Shown in pieces: positions 61,284 through 64,000 of a stretch of DNA of 64,000 nt. Under the pieces are notes generated by a model that was given only the letters and a program-made list of their open reading frames with translations, was not told where the DNA came from and did not search any database. This DNA is from Halodesulfovibrio marinisediminis DSM 17456. GTDB taxonomy: Bacteria; Desulfobacterota; Desulfovibrionia; Desulfovibrionales; Desulfovibrionaceae. The stretch is from contig NZ_FSRG01000003.1 in assembly GCF_900129975.1 (NCBI RefSeq), forward strand, positions 422,997 to 486,996, read 5' to 3'. The position numbers were made by a program, and so were the translations under genes. Position 1 is the stretch's first letter, and each line of letters begins with the position of its first letter.

Positions 61284-62339
61284 ATGTCTGAAGATCGTTC
61301 AAGAGCGTATACCGAAGCAGGTGTTGATATTAATGCAGGAAACGCCCTTGTTGATAGAATTAAGCACGTTGTAGCTGATACCCATACGAAAGGCGTACTT
61401 TCTGATATTGGCGGCTTCGGTGGCTTATTCAAACCGGATCTGTCGGGTATGGAAGAGCCTGTGCTCGTGTCCGGAACCGATGGTGTTGGAACTAAGCTCA
61501 AGTTGGCCTTCATGTTCGATAAACATGATACAGTAGGTATCGACCTCGTTGCCATGAGCGTTAATGATATTCTGGTTCAGGGTGCAAAGCCACTCTTTTT
61601 CCTTGATTATTTCGCCACAGGTAAGCTCGACGTTGATAAGGCCGAGCAGGTGGTTGCCGGTGTTGCAGCTGGCTGCCGTCAGTCCAAGATGGCACTGCTT
61701 GGCGGTGAGACCGCAGAAATGGCGGATATGTATGAAGAAGGCGAGTACGACCTTGCCGGATTCTGTGTTGGTATGGTGGATAATGCCAACATCGTAGACG
61801 GATCTGATATTCGCGTTGGTGACGCAATTATTGGTCTCAGTTCTACAGGTGTCCATTCCAATGGATACACCCTCGTACGTAAACTTTTTGAAAAGAGCGG
61901 ACTTACCGGCGATGATATTATGCCGGGTACAGACAAAAAGGTGTCTGAAGTTCTGCTTGAGCCTACCGCAATTTACACAGAAACAGTGAACGTGCTCATG
62001 CGTGATTTCAACATCAAAGGCATGGTGCATGTGACTGGCGGTGGCTTCTACGACAATATTCCGCGCGTACTTCCTTCTTCTGTGCGTGCTTCTATCTCCT
62101 TTGGTTCATGGGATGTTCTTCCAGTGTTTAACTGGTTGAAAGAGCAGGGTGATTTGAGCTGGCCGGAAATGCTGCAGATCTTTAACTGTGGTGTTGGATA
62201 TGTGCTTATTGTCAGCGCTGAAGACAAGGATGACGTTATGTCCCGTCTTGAAGCAATGAATCAGAAAGCATGGGTTATCGGCAACATTGAAAAGCGCGAT
62301 GATCGGGAAGCAGAACAGGTTGATGTAGTTTTTGCATAA
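61284..62339 (+). CDS. purM: Phosphoribosylformylglycinamidine cyclo-ligase (AIR synthetase)
   Basis: This 351-aa enzyme makes AIR from FGAM with ATP in purine synthesis. Characteristic segments are YTEAGVDINAGNALVDRIK, VSGTDGVGTKLKLAF, LLGGETAEMADMY and VTGGGFYDNIPRVLP. Length is standard. The ATG at 61284 has AAGGAG upstream; a longer ORF to 61230 is not needed. It is monocistronic. Confidence 0.96.
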   Translation: MSEDRSRAYTEAGVDINAGNALVDRIKHVVADTHTKGVLSDIGGFGGLFKPDLSGMEEPVLVSGTDGVGTKLKLAFMFDKHDTVGIDLVAMSVNDILVQGAKPLFFLDYFATGKLDVDKAEQVVAGVAAGCRQSKMALLGGETAEMADMYEEGEYDLAGFCVGMVDNANIVDGSDIRVGDAIIGLSSTGVHSNGYTLVRKLFEKSGLTGDDIMPGTDKKVSEVLLEPTAIYTETVNVLMRDFNIKGMVHVTGGGFYDNIPRVLPSSVRASISFGSWDVLPVFNWLKEQGDLSWPEMLQIFNCGVGYVLIVSAEDKDDVMSRLEAMNQKAWVIGNIEKRDDREAEQVDVVFA

Positions 62340-62370
62340 CCCCTTTGCTACCTCCAGCTATTGCAATAAA

Positions 62371-62402
62371 GGCCGGTTCTCTTTTGGGAGCCGGTCTTTT
62401 TG
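62371..62402 (+). terminator. Terminator of purM
   Basis: The 11-bp stem GGCCGGTTCTC / GGGAGCCGGTC (with G-U pairs) has a TTTT loop and is followed by T5. Confidence 0.85.
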
Positions 62403-62483
62403 TATATATAAAACTCTGGTGTTTTGCAGGGCGATACAGTACATTTGAACAACTGAAATTGTAAGGCATACAGTAGATTCAAT

Positions 62484-63413
62484 ATGATGAAACAAAAATT
62501 AGTTCTCGTTGGTTTAGCGTTTGCGGCTGTTCTTATGTTCAGTTCGCTTGTTCAGGCTCGCGTTGCGCAATCTGTCTGGTATGAATCAGTGCCTGAAGGT
62601 GCTGAAGAAGCTGCGTATTCGGTTCGCTCTCGTTCCGGTGCGTTGCAGGCAGCATTTGTAAATGCTGTGTTTGATGAGTCGCTGGAAATTATCGGCTATC
62701 CCATTACGGACGTGCGTAAAGAAGAGCTGCGTAAGTTCTTAGCTCCGAAAGCAAAAGCATATGTTTTAAGTTATCGTGAGTTGGGATCTACCCATATGGC
62801 AGACGGATACGGGCAGGAAATGTCAGTAGAAGTTTCTGTAAACAGTTCTTCATTAAGATCGGTGATAAAGCGTCTTGGGTTCTTTAAAACCAGGACGGCA
62901 CCTGTTGTGTATAACCCGCAGTACTCAGGCGTACAGGACGCAACATGGGAAAAGTTGGGTCGTCTTCACCAGTTGTACGGTTTGCGTCCGGACCACAACT
63001 CATCGCTTATTTTGGTTATGAATCCTGTTGGTGATACGTGGGAACTGTCGCTTCAGGGCGAGGGTGCTCCGATTGCTGCTCAATCAAAAAATTTAGATGA
63101 CGCATGGCATTCTGTGTGGGGGCAGTACTTCTCTCAGAGTACAAGTCCGCAGCCGATGGCTAATACCAGTAAAGGTGTGCTTCAGGTGCGTGGCTGGTTG
63201 TTCCCTGACGGAGTAGAAGCATTCGATAGAGTGCTGCGTGGCTGGGTGGGTTCTGCTTCCGGAGCGAGACTCGAGGCCGTGGTTATTCAGGCAGACTCTG
63301 TGTCTGCACGCTGGGTTGTGCAGACAAAAAATATTGATCAGGTTCTTACAAAGTTATCTGAGTATGTAAACGGGCGCGGGCTGACATACGAGTTTCAGCC
63401 AGCAGCCGAATAG
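62484..63413 (+). CDS. Exported protein of unknown function (DUF2066-like)
   Basis: This 309-aa protein has a signal peptide (KLVLVGLAFAAVLMFSSLVQ, cleavage near QARVAQ). The mature part has alternating beta/alpha segments (AFVNAVFDESLEIIGYP, SYRELGSTHMADG, SVEVSVNSSSLRSVIKRLGF) resembling DUF2066-type periplasmic proteins. That match is tentative. No good ribosome binding site is seen before ATG 62484; ATG 62487 is an equal candidate. Confidence 0.75.
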   Translation: MMKQKLVLVGLAFAAVLMFSSLVQARVAQSVWYESVPEGAEEAAYSVRSRSGALQAAFVNAVFDESLEIIGYPITDVRKEELRKFLAPKAKAYVLSYRELGSTHMADGYGQEMSVEVSVNSSSLRSVIKRLGFFKTRTAPVVYNPQYSGVQDATWEKLGRLHQLYGLRPDHNSSLILVMNPVGDTWELSLQGEGAPIAAQSKNLDDAWHSVWGQYFSQSTSPQPMANTSKGVLQVRGWLFPDGVEAFDRVLRGWVGSASGARLEAVVIQADSVSARWVVQTKNIDQVLTKLSEYVNGRGLTYEFQPAAE

Positions 63414-63430
63414 GCTTTGATGAAATACAA

Positions 63431-63467
63431 AAAATCCCGAAGTACGATGTACTTCGGGATTTTTTGT
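63431..63467. terminator. Bidirectional terminator between the exported protein and tatA
   Basis: A perfect 15-bp stem AAAATCCCGAAGTAC / GTACTTCGGGATTTT with loop GAT serves both convergent genes. Confidence 0.95.
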
Positions 63468-63483
63468 AAGCCATAAGTGCTTG

Positions 63484-63678
63484 CTAGTCTTCTTTTTCTT
63501 CTTTCTTTTTTTCAGAAGAAGGAGTGACATCAATCTCATCAGGCTCGGTAGTAGCCTTTTTGAAGTTTTTAATGGCACGTCCAAGTCCGCCGCCGATTTC
63601 TGGAAGCTTGTTAGCTCCAAAAACGAGCAGAACGAGGACAAGAATAACTAATAATTCTGGAATACCGATACCGAACAT
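63484..63678 (-). CDS. tatA: Twin-arginine translocase subunit TatA
   Basis: This 64-aa protein has one N-terminal membrane helix ([20 protein letters not shown]), then the amphipathic helix with the conserved [22 protein letters not shown] and an acidic/lysine-rich tail. It forms the Tat pore for folded redox proteins. The ATG at 63678 has GGAGGG five bases upstream; the ORF start at 63732 is not used. No tatB/tatC is adjacent. Confidence 0.93.
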   Translation of the reverse strand: MFGIGIPELLVILVLVLLVFGANKLPEIGGGLGRAIKNFKKATTEPDEIDVTPSSEKKKEEKED

Positions 63679-63833
63679 AGTTCCCTCCATAGGATATGTT
63701 GCCGCTATACACACGGGGGGCTTACAGGTCAAGGGGTTGTTCTTGCGCTGTTTCCCGTAATATGTCGAATAACAAACGGAAAAAAGGCAGTACTCCGTTT
63801 GTTAAGTTTTTTAAGAAAAGAGGAAGTTTAAAA

Positions 63834-64000
63834 ATGGAACGTATTGTTATTATAAGTTCTGGTTTGGCTGGTGCCAAGACCGCTGCGCGCATTAAAAGGC
63901 AGGCTCCGTCTGCTGAAGTTAACTTAGTTGTTCCTATTGAAGTTGAAGAAGGTTCTAAACAGGGAATATTTGGAAAAAATAATCCGCTGGCGCATGTTTC
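63834..64000 (+). CDS. FAD/NAD(P)-dependent oxidoreductase, N-terminal fragment
   Basis: Fifty-five codons are visible before the window ends. MERIVIISSGLAGAKTAARI is a FAD-binding Rossmann start (G-x-x-G pattern; the first Gly is replaced by Ser in ISSG), followed by KRQAPSAEVNLVV. It resembles CoA-disulfide reductase/NADH oxidase-like flavoproteins. AAAGAGGAAG precedes the ATG. It is truncated by the window edge, so the function is provisional. Confidence 0.6.
   Translation, partial: MERIVIISSGLAGAKTAARIKRQAPSAEVNLVVPIEVEEGSKQGIFGKNNPLAHV

Overview
The window looks like a chromosomal segment of a motile, anaerobic sulfate-reducer-type bacterium of the Desulfovibrionaceae. A member near Halodesulfovibrio is my best guess from moderate G+C and gene content. 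The evidence is a four-subunit 2-oxoacid:ferredoxin oxidoreductase (korDABC), a GlpAB-type quinone-linked glycerol-3-phosphate dehydrogenase with GlpK, an AmmeMemoRadiSam-type radical SAM enzyme beside CobO, LPS heptosyltransferase and RND efflux genes (Gram-negative), and a flagellar hook/filament cluster. The taxonomic call is inference; no marker gene such as 16S rRNA is present.

Layout: 0-2.6 kb has initiator tRNA-fMet, then ilvBN behind a Val/Leu/Ile-rich leader peptide and an attenuator. 2.6-8 kb has a divergent chemoreceptor-like protein, a GT9 heptosyltransferase and a PAS/GGDEF protein. 7.7-10.9 kb has nadD and proA on the minus strand and a membrane TPR protein. 11.5-13.1 kb has a GAF/AAA+ sigma-54 activator. 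13.3-23.6 kb is the flagellar block: small zf-HC2 protein, flgD, flgE, flgK, flgL, fliD, and a divergent flagellin with a sigma-28 promoter. An ECF-like sigma factor and an OmpR-family regulator with a degenerate receiver follow (23.7-25.3 kb). 25.8-29.1 kb is korDABC plus a PC4-like small protein. 29.2-34.0 kb is TetR plus an RND efflux pair. 34.1-35.9 kb is a FakA-FakB-like fusion. 36.3-40.7 kb is glpA-glpB-glpK. 40.8-44 kb has a DJ-1/PfpI protein, an MFS transporter, a 50-aa zinc-ribbon protein, a 3D-domain protein and an orphan small transcription unit. 44-47.7 kb is phoH-pgpH-ybeY (minus). 48-50.2 kb has a glycosyltransferase and threonine aldolase. 50.5-55.2 kb is a chaperone operon (cbpA, cbpM, clpB) followed by an exported cyclophilin. 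55.4-59.3 kb holds six identical tRNA-Pro(UGG) genes, each with its own promoter and terminator, interleaved with pnuC, an NR-kinase-like gene and a DUF554 gene. 59.3-64 kb has cobO, the radical SAM gene, purM, two exported proteins of unknown function, tatA and the start of a flavoprotein.

The most noteworthy items are the tRNA-Pro cassette array, a repeated 'DGGKTW' module shared by FlgK, FlgL (twice) and flagellin, the ilv leader-peptide attenuator, the FakA-FakB fusion, the Gly-for-Asp receiver, and the small orphan transcript near 43.85 kb. I found no CRISPR array, phage or transposase genes.
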